A DNA stretch of 64,000 nt from Lates calcarifer. Taxonomy: Eukaryota > Chordata > Actinopteri > Centropomidae. Each line of letters starts with the position of its first letter. Position 1 is the first letter of the stretch. Below are positions 11,783 through 21,300 of the stretch, in pieces. The DNA is taken from NCBI RefSeq assembly GCF_001640805.2, contig NC_066854.1, forward strand, positions 13,432,432 to 13,496,431. Reading direction: 5' to 3'. The position numbers were made by a program, and so were the translations under genes. The notes beneath the pieces were generated by a model. The model was given only the letters and a program-made list of their open reading frames with translations, had not been told where the DNA came from and did no database searches.

Positions 11783-11917
11783 GGCAGAATTAACACTGGA
11801 AGGTGTGATGAACAGCAGGATCAGGAAAGGACCTTGCTTATAAATAGTGTTGCTAGTAGTGATTCCAGACATTTAATTATCAGGTCCTTACTACCAAAGA
11901 AGTGTATTTTCTTCCTC

Positions 11918-11931
11918 ACTAGTTAACTAGT
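11918..11931. repeat. 14-bp palindrome ACTAGTTAACTAGT
   Basis: A perfect self-complementary 14-mer, also found at 12026-12039 and 12059-12072. Versions ending in CTAGA instead of CTAGT lie at 11968 and 12152. Confidence 0.95.
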
Positions 11932-11937
11932 GACCCT

Positions 11938-12231
11938 CAAAATCACTTGTGGCTGCTTTTTCACCTTACTAGTTAACTAGAGCCAAAAATGCTTACTTGT
12001 GCTACTAGTAGACCATTTGGACCTTACTAGTTAACTAGTTGAAGCCTCTTTTGACCTTACTAGTTAACTAGTGAGGCTAAAAATGTTTACTAGTGCAACC
12101 AGTAAGGTCCAAATGGTCCACTAGTGACACTAGTGAGCGTTTTTGGCTCTCACTAGTTAACTAGAATGGAAAATTGTGTGTTCACTAATAAGGCAAAAAA
12201 GCAGCCACTAGTTTACATGTAAGTGATTTTG
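11938..12231. repeat. long imperfect palindrome
   Basis: The two halves are inverted copies around an axis near 12065, which falls in the 14-bp palindrome at 12059-12072. Mirror pairs include GACCATTTGGACCTTA (12011-12026) with its complement at 12103-12118, AGCCAAAAATGC (11981) with its mirror near 12140, GGCTGCTTTTT (11951) with AAAAAAGCAGCC ending at 12206, and AAAATCACTT (11939) with AAGTGATTTT (12221). The right arm is longer by ~25 bases. Such a sequence could form a large hairpin or cruciform and resembles a foldback element. No transposase and no target duplication are visible. Confidence 0.85.
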
Positions 12232-13435
12232 CTGAATCTCATCCAGGAAGATCAAAGCAGCTCCACCAGTCGTGGCTCTTTTGAAGCCATGAAAGACGCA
12301 CAATTAAAACCAGGCAAGGTTTGGGCTTTTATGCTGTCTGTGTGTACTGATATCTGAAAGGCATGTGTATTTTTTTATTCTTCCTCCCTCCTGTGTCACT
12401 GGGTGCCATTCCTCAGATGTGCTATTTATGCTGTGAGGCAAAATGTGGCATTGGTCCACTAAAGGAGAGAGAGAGAAGGATGAAAGTGAGAGACACATCT
12501 GGTCAGCTGCAAAGTTACAACTCCCTCAGGCCTTCCTACAAGCATCTCCACTGGCTGCCTCGCACCTTTTGCTTTTAATTAGATAGGTAGTCGGAGAGCT
12601 TCATTTGCAGGCTAAATTTTGCAGAAATTGTTTGATCCTCAATGGCCTGCAATGTCAAGATACAGCAATGTAACATCTCCATGCAAAACAGGTAGAAATT
12701 GGAAGTCTTGCCTATTAATCTTGACTTGCCGAGGCATGGACTGTGTCAGAGGGGATTGTTAAATTTATCCCTGAATTTGAATTAGACCGGCTCCAGCTCT
12801 CATGCAACTTTAACTCTTTAACTCACACGAATTATGTCATTCCACACATTTTTACTTGTCAGATAAAGCAAAACATCACATTAGAGTGCCTTCTCTGTGT
12901 TCATTAGTATGCCATGTACACATCAACCCAGGCAGCCCATCCACCTCGACACAAGGCCGCAGTCAGACTGAATAATAATCACGATCTCCTACAGCTGGAG
13001 CTTTAATGCAAAAAGGGCACAAAGATGGTATAATTCTCTGCAAACGCACATTAGGTTTGATTGGGCTCATTGCTCCACCTGTGATACATACAGGATACTG
13101 AAACTGGTACTTATCTTGAAACCATCTATGTTGTATTAATGCATCACATCCTCATCAGTTCATTTGTTACGATAAAAAAGTTGCAAATGTGATGTAAAAT
13201 ATACACATCAGCTTACATTACAAACCCAGATGCACTAAAGAGCATCCTGTTGCCTGTGTATTCAGTAATGTTGTCAGGTTTGAAAGTTAATGGACATCTT
13301 GTCTGAGCATTTCCAGAGAAGGTGTGGGAAGGTAGTGTGAATGTGAATCTGGCTTTAACACATTCAGTTCATTACATGCCTTTTGCACTTGCTACCATGT
13401 AACAAAACATTCAGTGTTCAAGACACTGGGTAAGG
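12232..13435. other. single-copy non-coding DNA
   Basis: No gene is seen. The part 12580-12810 is enhancer-like in texture (CAGGCTAAATTTTGCAG, CTATTAATCTTGAC), without in-window relatives. Two opposite-strand frames near 12304-12578 share the same DNA and look random. Confidence 0.45.
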
Positions 13436-13747
13436 CTACTGAGTGAGTAGAGGTAAGCAGGTAGAGGTAGAGGTCGTGGGGGGGCTGGTGCCTATCCCAG
13501 CTGTCATTGGGATAGGCATCGCAGGGCTAACACATACAGACAAACAACCATTCACATTCACATTCACACCTACAGGCAGTTTAGAGTCATTGTGGGAGGA
13601 AGCTGGAGTGCCCAGAGAGATCCCATACAGGCACAGGGAGAATATGCAAACTCCACACAGAAAAGCCCCAGGCTCAAACCAGGGCTCGAACCTGGAACCT
13701 TCTTGCTGGGAGGTGACAGTGTCGTACCCCTGCACTACTGTGCCACC
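13436..13747 (-). mobile_element. tRNA-headed SINE, family A
   Basis: On the minus strand it begins GGTGGCACAGTAGTGCAG and carries a tRNA-like head with a B-box-like GGTTCGAG stretch. It continues with the GTTTGCATATTCTCCCTGTG body and ends in a tail reading AGCTGGGATAGGCACC. The same order occurs on the plus strand at 47007-47364. SINEs are short RNA-polymerase-III-derived elements copied by a partner LINE. Apparently long reading frames on both strands here (99 and 113 codons) are artefacts of this element. Confidence 0.85.
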
Positions 13748-15943
13748 AGACCATTGTTATACTGTATGTAACACAATTAATTAACACAAACTTTCCTTAC
13801 AAGTCTATATTGAAAATTCATCTCCTCTACGTCATAGTCATTCAGCTCGTGTAGCTGGTTCAGATGACATAAACCTAGTCATTTGGTGACATGACAAGTC
13901 ATAGATAGATTGTATGCATGGATTGTGTGGGGGTAGATAATGGTTTAGTGGATGTTAAAGGTTGTCAGAGAAGATAAAATTTGGTTAGCACATTAGCAAA
14001 TATACTGATGTCAACTGCAGTTTAGAAATAACATTTTAAAAAAGTAATTAGTTTCTTTGATCATATATAACATTGTAAAGGAGGTCAGAAATGTTCAGCT
14101 CTGTGTCTTTATCCTGTAAACTGTTATGGCAATCTTCTCAGTCAACAGTTGTCTTTCTGTAAGTTTAATTCATACGTTTGCAAACGGACCCACTGCACTT
14201 CTCAAGCATGAGATGCACAATGAGTACAGAGTACAAAAGATGATAGATTAAATGCAATTCAGAGTATACACTATGTACGTCTATAGAAGAAAAGAACAAT
14301 ATCTTTAGGAGACTACACAACACAGCATAGCCCTGAGAGAAAGGCGCCATGCTCTGATGGTTTGTTCACAGATCTGGGGGTCTCCACTATCTGTCCACTT
14401 GCTGATGACTAAAACAGGTTGCAAAAGAGCTGGACATACAGGTTGAGGTTCAATACAAGTGATAAAGATTATCAATAAATCACACTTATCATGAATCATA
14501 TGAGAATTTCCATTACAAAATACATCTGTATGAATTAACATATATAAAATTGAACTAGGGATGTTGTTTCTTCTCCTCCATGCAGTGTTTCATCCATCAA
14601 ACTATTCTTGGCTCACAGATTTAAGCTGAATTCTCCAAACTAAACTGCACTGCCAACATGATCTGCCAAATGTGTTTAGGTCACTATCAGTGAAAATGAA
14701 GTCATTGTGCAACCCTTCAGTACAGGTTACAGCCTCAGTGTGGACATGAGATGTGCAAATTACATCTCTGCCTGGGATTGTTTTATTCAACAAAGTAAAA
14801 GTGTCAGAATAGTCTGAAATATTCTAGTAGTAATAACATTTTCATCCCTAGGAAACATTCATTGGCAATCCAGATATTCTCAGTATTGGCTGTCAGGTCT
14901 TTGCTGGATCAGAGAGATGCATGTTTTCTGTTTGTGGCTGCATCTGCAGCAGCATTTTGTTTTGTACAAATGGAGAGACCAAGGAAGGTAAGATGAAGGG
15001 CAGCCACAGCTGAAAAGAAAAAGTGAAATCAAACAAACACACATTTTCATATGTGTATCAGAAGAATCGTGTAACAACCTTTCTTCAGTAATGCTATTAA
15101 TCAGTGTCAAGGCTGCACTCTGGTCCCTGTCAACACTGCTTCACCTTCACAAGATAAAAGACGCTTGTTTTCTCTGTCATTGTCTCCCTATTGAACGCAG
15201 CCTGCTCCCTCAATGTGACGACCTTGGTCCACTGCAGCCCACCTGAGGTCAGTCTATCAACACACAGCTTGAGCGTTTAGTCACTCAGTGTCTGGAGGAA
15301 GATAACAGTCTCTTCTCGGCGAAGCACTCTGAGCTGCATTCTTCTGAAAAAGTCCAGAGATAACAGCTGGAAAACAGCAAATGAGCTGGATTTCTTCCTG
15401 CAGACATGTACCTGACTTAAGCTCAATCAATCAGCCTTGTCTGGGACTTTAAGCTCCTGCCACTGCAGTTATATCACTAATCCGGAGCTACAAGGGCTAC
15501 TGCATTTAAGATGAATCCGGTGCAAATTGGATATTGCAGGGGAACAATGCTATCCTGCTCCTGGGTTAGATTGCTTCTCAACTGTTCTTCATTAGAGGAC
15601 AATCGCTTTGGGCTTCACACTGGACAGGCAGGCAATACAATTCTGTTAAGACTTGAGGATCCATGGGGCAGAAATTAGAGGCCGTTCACTGACTAACTGT
15701 CTGAAAACACATTAGCAACAGACACAGACAGGCACAGCAGCCTGGAAGACCTGCTGAGGAGCTAAGAGCAAACAAGACATTTTAAAGTGGGAGAGAGGTG
15801 CTTTGTTTACTTCCTCTTAAAACCATGTGTGAATTCTTTCACAGGTCTAAATGTTTTAATAGGTCAATAGATGGAGACAAGATTAAACAGAGTAACTTTC
15901 AATTCAGAGTAAAACCAGTTCAATCAAAAGTCCTGGCAAAGAA
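13748..15943. other. single-copy non-coding DNA
   Basis: No gene or repeat recognised. Minus-strand frames of 60-78 codons near 14165-15110 show no motif. Confidence 0.5.
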
Positions 15944-15946
15944 TGA

Positions 15947-16467
15947 TGGTGCGTTCCAGTTCTGAAGTCGAAGTTCCTACTCGGGAATCTCGACTGGAAT
16001 GCCCCCTGAAGTTAGAATTCCAAATCGGAAAGTCGGAGAAACCCCACCAACCCCGACATAAGACGTCAAGATAGCTACTACTACTCACATCAGTAGTAGT
16101 GAACATTCTGCTAATGTTACTGTTTATAGCAGTTCTGTCTTATTTGTTTCATATTAAGTCAGTCATACACGTGTTATTGCTCAGTTTTTATCCGTGGACA
16201 TGTTACGCTGTTTGTATGTGCAAAATACAGCCTGGAGTGTTGTTATCAACTGCTATTGCTAACAAATTAGCAATGACAACGGCTAATCCGGGATCCGTTT
16301 GAAATAGTTCACGTTCATGGCCTAACATTTCTTTTTTTGTTTGTTTTTTTTTAACTGTTAAAATCAGCATTATAATCCAATGTTAACAACTGAAGTGTTC
16401 TTAAGGTGGAGTGTGGAGTGGACTCTCAGTTTCAAGGTTTGATTGACGATGTAAATGGAACGCACCA
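15947..16467. mobile_element. inverted-repeat element, Harbinger-like MITE
   Basis: The element begins TGGTGCGTTCCA and ends TGGAACGCACCA, perfect 12-bp terminal inverted repeats. It is bracketed by TGA at 15944-15946 and TGA at 16468-16470, a 3-bp target duplication. Three-base duplications are characteristic of the PIF/Harbinger superfamily. The 521 bp body has no transposase, so it would have moved using an enzyme made elsewhere. The left end is followed by GAAGTCGAAGTTCC and TCGACTGGAA, probably subterminal binding motifs. The superfamily is inferred from the duplication length and end structure only. Confidence 0.75.
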
Positions 16468-16470
16468 TGA

Positions 16471-17504
16471 AATACTGAATTGACTTTAATTATCAGTCAT
16501 GTTAGCTTGTGATACAAACTGTAACTGAATTGCTGGTAAAGATTAAAGGAAACGTGGGAACGATAGGCAAGACAACAATGAGCATGAATCAAATGTGCAC
16601 ACTACTTCTCTGCTGAACTACCTCTGTGCTCCATTTAAAATGGACTGAAACAAAAGGTGTCTTTTTCTTTATGTCTTTGTTTCATTTTCGAGACAGCCGT
16701 TACATAAGCTGGCTGCCCCTGAAGTTTCAATGTGAGGTTCAAAAGTTCACTTGAAGGAATGGAAGGAGTTACCAGTCAGTCCATGTGATTTCACATTCAC
16801 AGTCACTGTAAAACATAAGTGTAAAGATGAACTGGACCAGATCTAAAAGGCATCAAGGTATGTCTTCCTTAATCCAGAACTGGAACTGAACTAGAGGTGT
16901 GAAAGTGCCTTGTAATGCAAACATTTCACATTTAATCACTGGAATTACAACCTTACAGAATAATGGACACTGAAAACACCATTTGCATGTTTCTAATTAA
17001 CAACGTCTACCTCCAAACATTAGCTGCAGCCAAGTGTTAGTGTCCTGTACTTTTTCCTCCATAAGTCCCCCTCCCTCTCCTCAGAGTGAGTGGAGACCCA
17101 CTGAACACAGCTGGATTTCACACTGCGTATTAGTGAAGAGTCTTAGAGTGTAAGATTATTTCAGTGCTGCATACAGAGGACAGTGACATGAAAAATGGGA
17201 GAGGAAGAGAAAGGGATGACATCCACTAAAGATCATGAATCACATCCCAATCTCTAACAGGATTATATGGTCTGTACTTAGGCGTTCAGAGCCACCAGAG
17301 CAGCACACTGCAGGCTCCAGTGGCACTGCAGCTCCTGTTGTGGCCTTTTGAGCTGATGCTGGATCAGTATGGCTGCTATTAGGAATTTCATGAAGACAAT
17401 TAGGGTTAGGCTAATTATTATTGTTGTTGACATTGTTTTAATAATAGTTGTTGCTATTACTCTTTCCTTAATTTATCCCCAGCTGACTTCATGGCGGGAT
17501 GCCT
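16471..17504. other. single-copy non-coding DNA
   Basis: No gene or repeat recognised. Confidence 0.5.
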
Positions 17505-17558
17505 GGGGGAGGGGGGGGGGGTCTCAAAAAGTGAGCAAACAAGTCACAAGCAAATTTA

Positions 17559-17597
<39 letters not shown>
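17505..17597. repeat. poly-G run and (AC)n microsatellite
   Basis: A G-rich run interrupted by one A (about 17506-17521) is followed 40 bases later by about eighteen CA units (17561-17596). Long alternating CA can adopt Z-DNA. Small reading frames on both strands simply translate these runs. Confidence 0.95.
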
Positions 17598-17599
<2 letters not shown>

Positions 17600-18015
17600 T
17601 GGGCCAGATAAAAATATCTGTATGGTATAAGAATGAAGCCTACTCTCTTTCAGGCTGTTTTTCATTAGAGACTTTATTATATCTCTATCAAAATCCAGCA
17701 ACTGAACACATTGGCCTTAAGTTTGGTTCCAAAGAACATAAATTTAATAATATTGGTGTCATTAATCTCTGAAAGAATGAGAGAACCAAGAAGAAAGAGA
17801 GGAAGTACGAATATGAAGAGAAGTGACAGTCGTGTAATCAGTGTGAAAGCTGAATGGTTCTAAAACAAAGACCTGCAGGGTGTACAGTCTGAGATGAGGG
17901 TTAAGTTATCATGCTTCATGAGAACGCTTCAGCTCCCTAAATGTAAAATGAGCTGTAATGCATGGAAGCTCAAAATTCAAAAGATACATGATACAAACTA
18001 AAAGTGAGCGAAGCA
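17600..18015. other. single-copy non-coding DNA
   Basis: No gene or repeat recognised. Confidence 0.45.
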
Positions 18016-18246
18016 CAACTTCAGGCTGAGCCCCTCCTCAGTACACCCTGGACAGATCTATCACAGGGCTGACATATAGAGACAAACAACCATTCACACT
18101 CACATTCACACCTATGAGAAATTTAGAGTCACCAGTTAACCTGCATGTCTTTGGACTGAGTGAGGAAGCTGAAGTACCCTGAGAGAACCCATGAACTCAT
18201 GCAGCAACTGCTGTGAGGCAACTAACCACTGCATCACTGTTCCACC
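18016..18246 (-). mobile_element. degraded SINE, family A
   Basis: Shares, in order, the tail-side GTACACCCTGGACAGATC, CAACCATTCACACTCACATT and AGTTAACCTGCATGTCTTTG blocks with 13436-13747 and 47007-47364. The head is worn and partly deleted (TGTGAGGCAACTAACCACTG remains on the plus strand). This is an old, inactive copy. Confidence 0.8.
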
Positions 18247-19849
18247 CTAAACACTATTCAAATTAGCACCATTTCCAATCTGGGAGAGGAGGTGGAGCTG
18301 GTGGAGGGATATAAATGCTGTCCTCAGGTGGCCAGTGCTCTATGTCTATCTATTAACTATGAGAGTAAAGTGGAAAAAAAGGCTTGTCTCTGGAGCAACA
18401 GTCTGTTGGACATGTTGACCACATCTTTGCCTGTAGATCTGAGGTGGCTCAGGTCATGTTTATGCTCTTTAAATGCAGAGCAGTGCCCTTTAGCTTTCAC
18501 ATGGTAGAATAGGCTTAAGGCTTTTAAATGAGAATGCTTTGTGCTAAGGATACAGCTAATAACTCCTTTCATGCAGATGTGCATAAAGCTCTCTCTCCCA
18601 TACACTCTTTGAAAATGTCCCTCTTTAGTAGAGCTTACACTGCCCTCTCTGTTGCTGCAGCTGCATTTAGATGTAGGGTTCTACTGCACATTTTCCTGTG
18701 GTGCATGGAGGTAATGTCCTCAACTGTGCTGGTTTGGTATCTTGGTGACTCAGTGTTGGCCCTGGTGGGAGAAGAGCCACAGGAGAAGATTAGGTGACAC
18801 ATATCTACTGAAATCTTAGTGCCAAGAATGAGTGTATTTTGTGTAGTGTGTAGCAGGTTAACTGCTCTGGTTTGTTCTATAGTATTCAGTGAAATCACAC
18901 CCATGTAAACCTCCCTAAAATCACAAAATCTTCTTTATTCATATTTTGCTGTTTTTTCCACTTTGATTTTCCATTTTTTAACCAGATGATAAATGGTCAT
19001 GCAGGCTATCATCAATGCCAGCTGGACAGAATAAAGGCTACATGAATCTTACAGCTCTGTACTCCACAGTTGGAAGGTAGCTTATACTGATGGCCTCTCT
19101 TTTTCTGAGAGAAGAGTCTTTACAGCTGAAGGCAGCGGGTATCTGTTCCATGTTGTCACTGTCAAGACACAATTACACACAGAATTGTTGGTTAAATTTT
19201 ATGCAACCAACCTCCGAGCTTTGTAAAACCACAGAAACCTCTGTGTTTATGTGCTGGTTGCAGTGCATGATGCTGTGAACGGACTCTCACAAGACATAGT
19301 ATGAGGTCCAAGATGGCAGCATCCTGTTGCTGAACTTCAAATCTAAAACTCATCTCTGTTAAAAGTAACTCTTTTTCACAGTCATAAGGAATTGACCCAG
19401 GCAAACCAAAATTGCACTGATGAGTCTTCCTCTGAGCCAACCATGAGTAAAAACAGCAGAGACAAAAAACAAACCAAAAAAAAAAAAAAACCAAACAAAA
19501 ACAAAACAAAATCTTCACTAACTCAAAAGGACTCCACCTAAATCAAAAGGTTTCCCAGAGACATCACCAACTGCTAAACCACCAAAGCTGTAGTAAGAGA
19601 AAAAATATCATTTATTTCTCTACCTACAAAATAAATAAATAAAGATAATAAATAACTACAAGTCATATTGGAACAGAGTAAAAGAATTAGAGAGCATTAA
19701 CCCAATTAAGAATTAAGAAAATCCAGTTTCCCACTAGATGAAATAATTAATTAACAAACAAGAAAACACAATAATAATTCTGGCAAACGTTTAGCAAATG
19801 AAGTTAAACAAAAAAGAAAAAAAGAAAAAAAAGAAAAAACAACAACTTA
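18247..19849. other. non-coding DNA, A-rich at right
   Basis: No gene is seen. From about 19470 the sequence becomes A-rich on the plus strand with several poly-A runs (19478-19491, 19808-19840). The adjoining L1 relic may extend into this part, but I cannot read a motif in it. Confidence 0.4.
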
Positions 19850-20640
19850 ATCGTTCATTTACACACAATCATATGAGGAAATAAACCCAATGTTCAGAAC
19901 CTTCTGCCAAGCTGTACTCAGCAGATAAAAACCCAAGTAAAGACGACATCAGTGCCTTTCTCAACAGCATTTATCTACTATGTCTCACTGAGGAACAAGC
20001 CAACACACTTGACTCACCACTATTGCCAGCGGAGTCCTCTACCACCTTCAGTCAGCTGCCAAAATAACAGAGCACCGGGACCTGATAGCTTCTTTAGTGA
20101 GTTTGCAAACACTTCCAGACCATCCCACCATCACTTTTCATTAGACTGATAAAACAAACTCCAGACAAGCATGAATAGTACCCGAATCCCACCCCACCCT
20201 ACCAGCCAACTATCTTCCCATTTCTCACCAACACACATCATTTAGAAACTGGGTAAATTGTCGTGATCTGCTCCTCTGTTTCCCTAAGCGCCCATCTTCA
20301 GCCTTCCAGATGTCTGTGTTTGGGTCCACCCTGCCTGTGTTGCTACCACTGTGACATAAATATTTTATACATTACATTGCACAGCAGAATTCTCCCTACT
20401 TTCTCAGTGACTCTGTAGCATCAGCCATTCACCAAGATAACAAATTATTTAAGGAATTCAAACACCCAACCCACAACAAAAGATTAGTTTCTATGCAGAC
20501 GATATATCATTCTATAAACACACACTATCCCTGTCACTCTGCTCACCAGGAGACATATCAGCAATTAGCCAAGACAATGAACTGCAAATCAAGAAAAACT
20601 ATACATATCACACACATATCACTGCCTCCATTAAAAACAC
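19850..20640 (+). pseudogene. L1-type ORF2 reverse transcriptase relic
   Basis: Pieces of a fish L1-like non-LTR retrotransposon ORF2 follow in correct order: EEINPMFRTF (near 19875), DDISAFLNS with LTEEQANTLDSPL (19943-20025), APGPDSFFSEF (20072-20104), IHQDNKLF (near 20435) and FYADDISF, with YADD encoded at 20492-20503. YADD is the catalytic metal-binding motif of reverse transcriptase. Frames shift several times and stops interrupt it. The segment between SEF and IHQDN is much shorter than in an intact enzyme, so most of the palm domain is deleted. It is an old, dead insertion; outer boundaries are uncertain. Confidence 0.8.
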
Positions 20641-20846
20641 ACAAAAACATGAACACTTCTGGGCATCATTCAGTAACTTCCTCCACCCCTGATTCTTTCA
20701 TTATTGCTATTATCAGTGCTTTGGATATGAAGCAGTGGAGATGATGATGGTAGATGTAATAGATGTTACTCATAGTCTCCTCTTCTGCCTGATGGCCAAG
20801 ATCTGTATCATGATCAATGATTTTATAAAGGAGGACAACATAACAG

Positions 20847-20893
20847 CTCCTCGATTGCCCTCTGGTGGCTGGCAGGTCATAAACCCCGCCCAC
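20847..20893 (+). repeat. possible dispersed-repeat fragment
   Basis: GCCCTCTGGTGGCTGGCAGG followed by TCATAAACCCCGCC resembles the end of a fish repeat I recall. There is no second copy in the window, so this rests on memory alone. Confidence 0.3.
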
Positions 20894-20974
20894 TCACTGT
20901 TAAAACTATACTTGTACTGTGATAGACAAATACTCGTCAGATAAATATCAGAGATGTTTTCTGTCAATTTAGCT

Positions 20975-21300
20975 CATGAAGAATATTGGACTAATTAAAA
21001 CTTCTTTCCACTAATAACACCCTCAGGACATCTGTTCCCTCCTCATCCCCCCCTGTCTACAACACTGGGTAACCAGGACAACAGCTGAGCTCCATCCTCT
21101 TTTTAAGCAGTCTGGTCAAAGTAACACCTGCAGCTCTGCATGTTTCATTATAAAACAGGTAGACATGTTCTGTGATCACCATAAAGAAGTAAAGAAATAC
21201 AGCATGAAACATCTAGTCTGTATTTTTTTATTCTTCTGTCACTGTACATTTGGCACTGAGGTGGTATCTAACTCCAGATGATTATGGATCATTGAATGTA
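20975..21300 (-). repeat. dispersed repeat B, minus copy
   Basis: The reverse complement matches 53571-53854 over its length: AGATACCACCTCAGTGCC, GGTGATCACAGA, GATGGAGCTCAGCTG, CTGTCCTGGTTACCCAGTG and TTAGTGGA occur in the same order. This copy has ~45 bases more between the first two blocks. No coding motif or SINE head is seen, and the class is unknown. Confidence 0.85.

Noticed and set aside
11611..11783. CRISPR-like look of short repeats with variable spacers
   Set aside because: Repeat is only six bases, spacers are 15 bases and partly inverted relatives, and the DNA is vertebrate.
13436..13784. 99- and 113-codon frames on opposite strands
   Set aside because: Both are translations of SINE family A.
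17369..17701. Frames of 70-76 codons around the CA repeat
   Set aside because: The apparent protein is the translation of poly-G and (AC)n.
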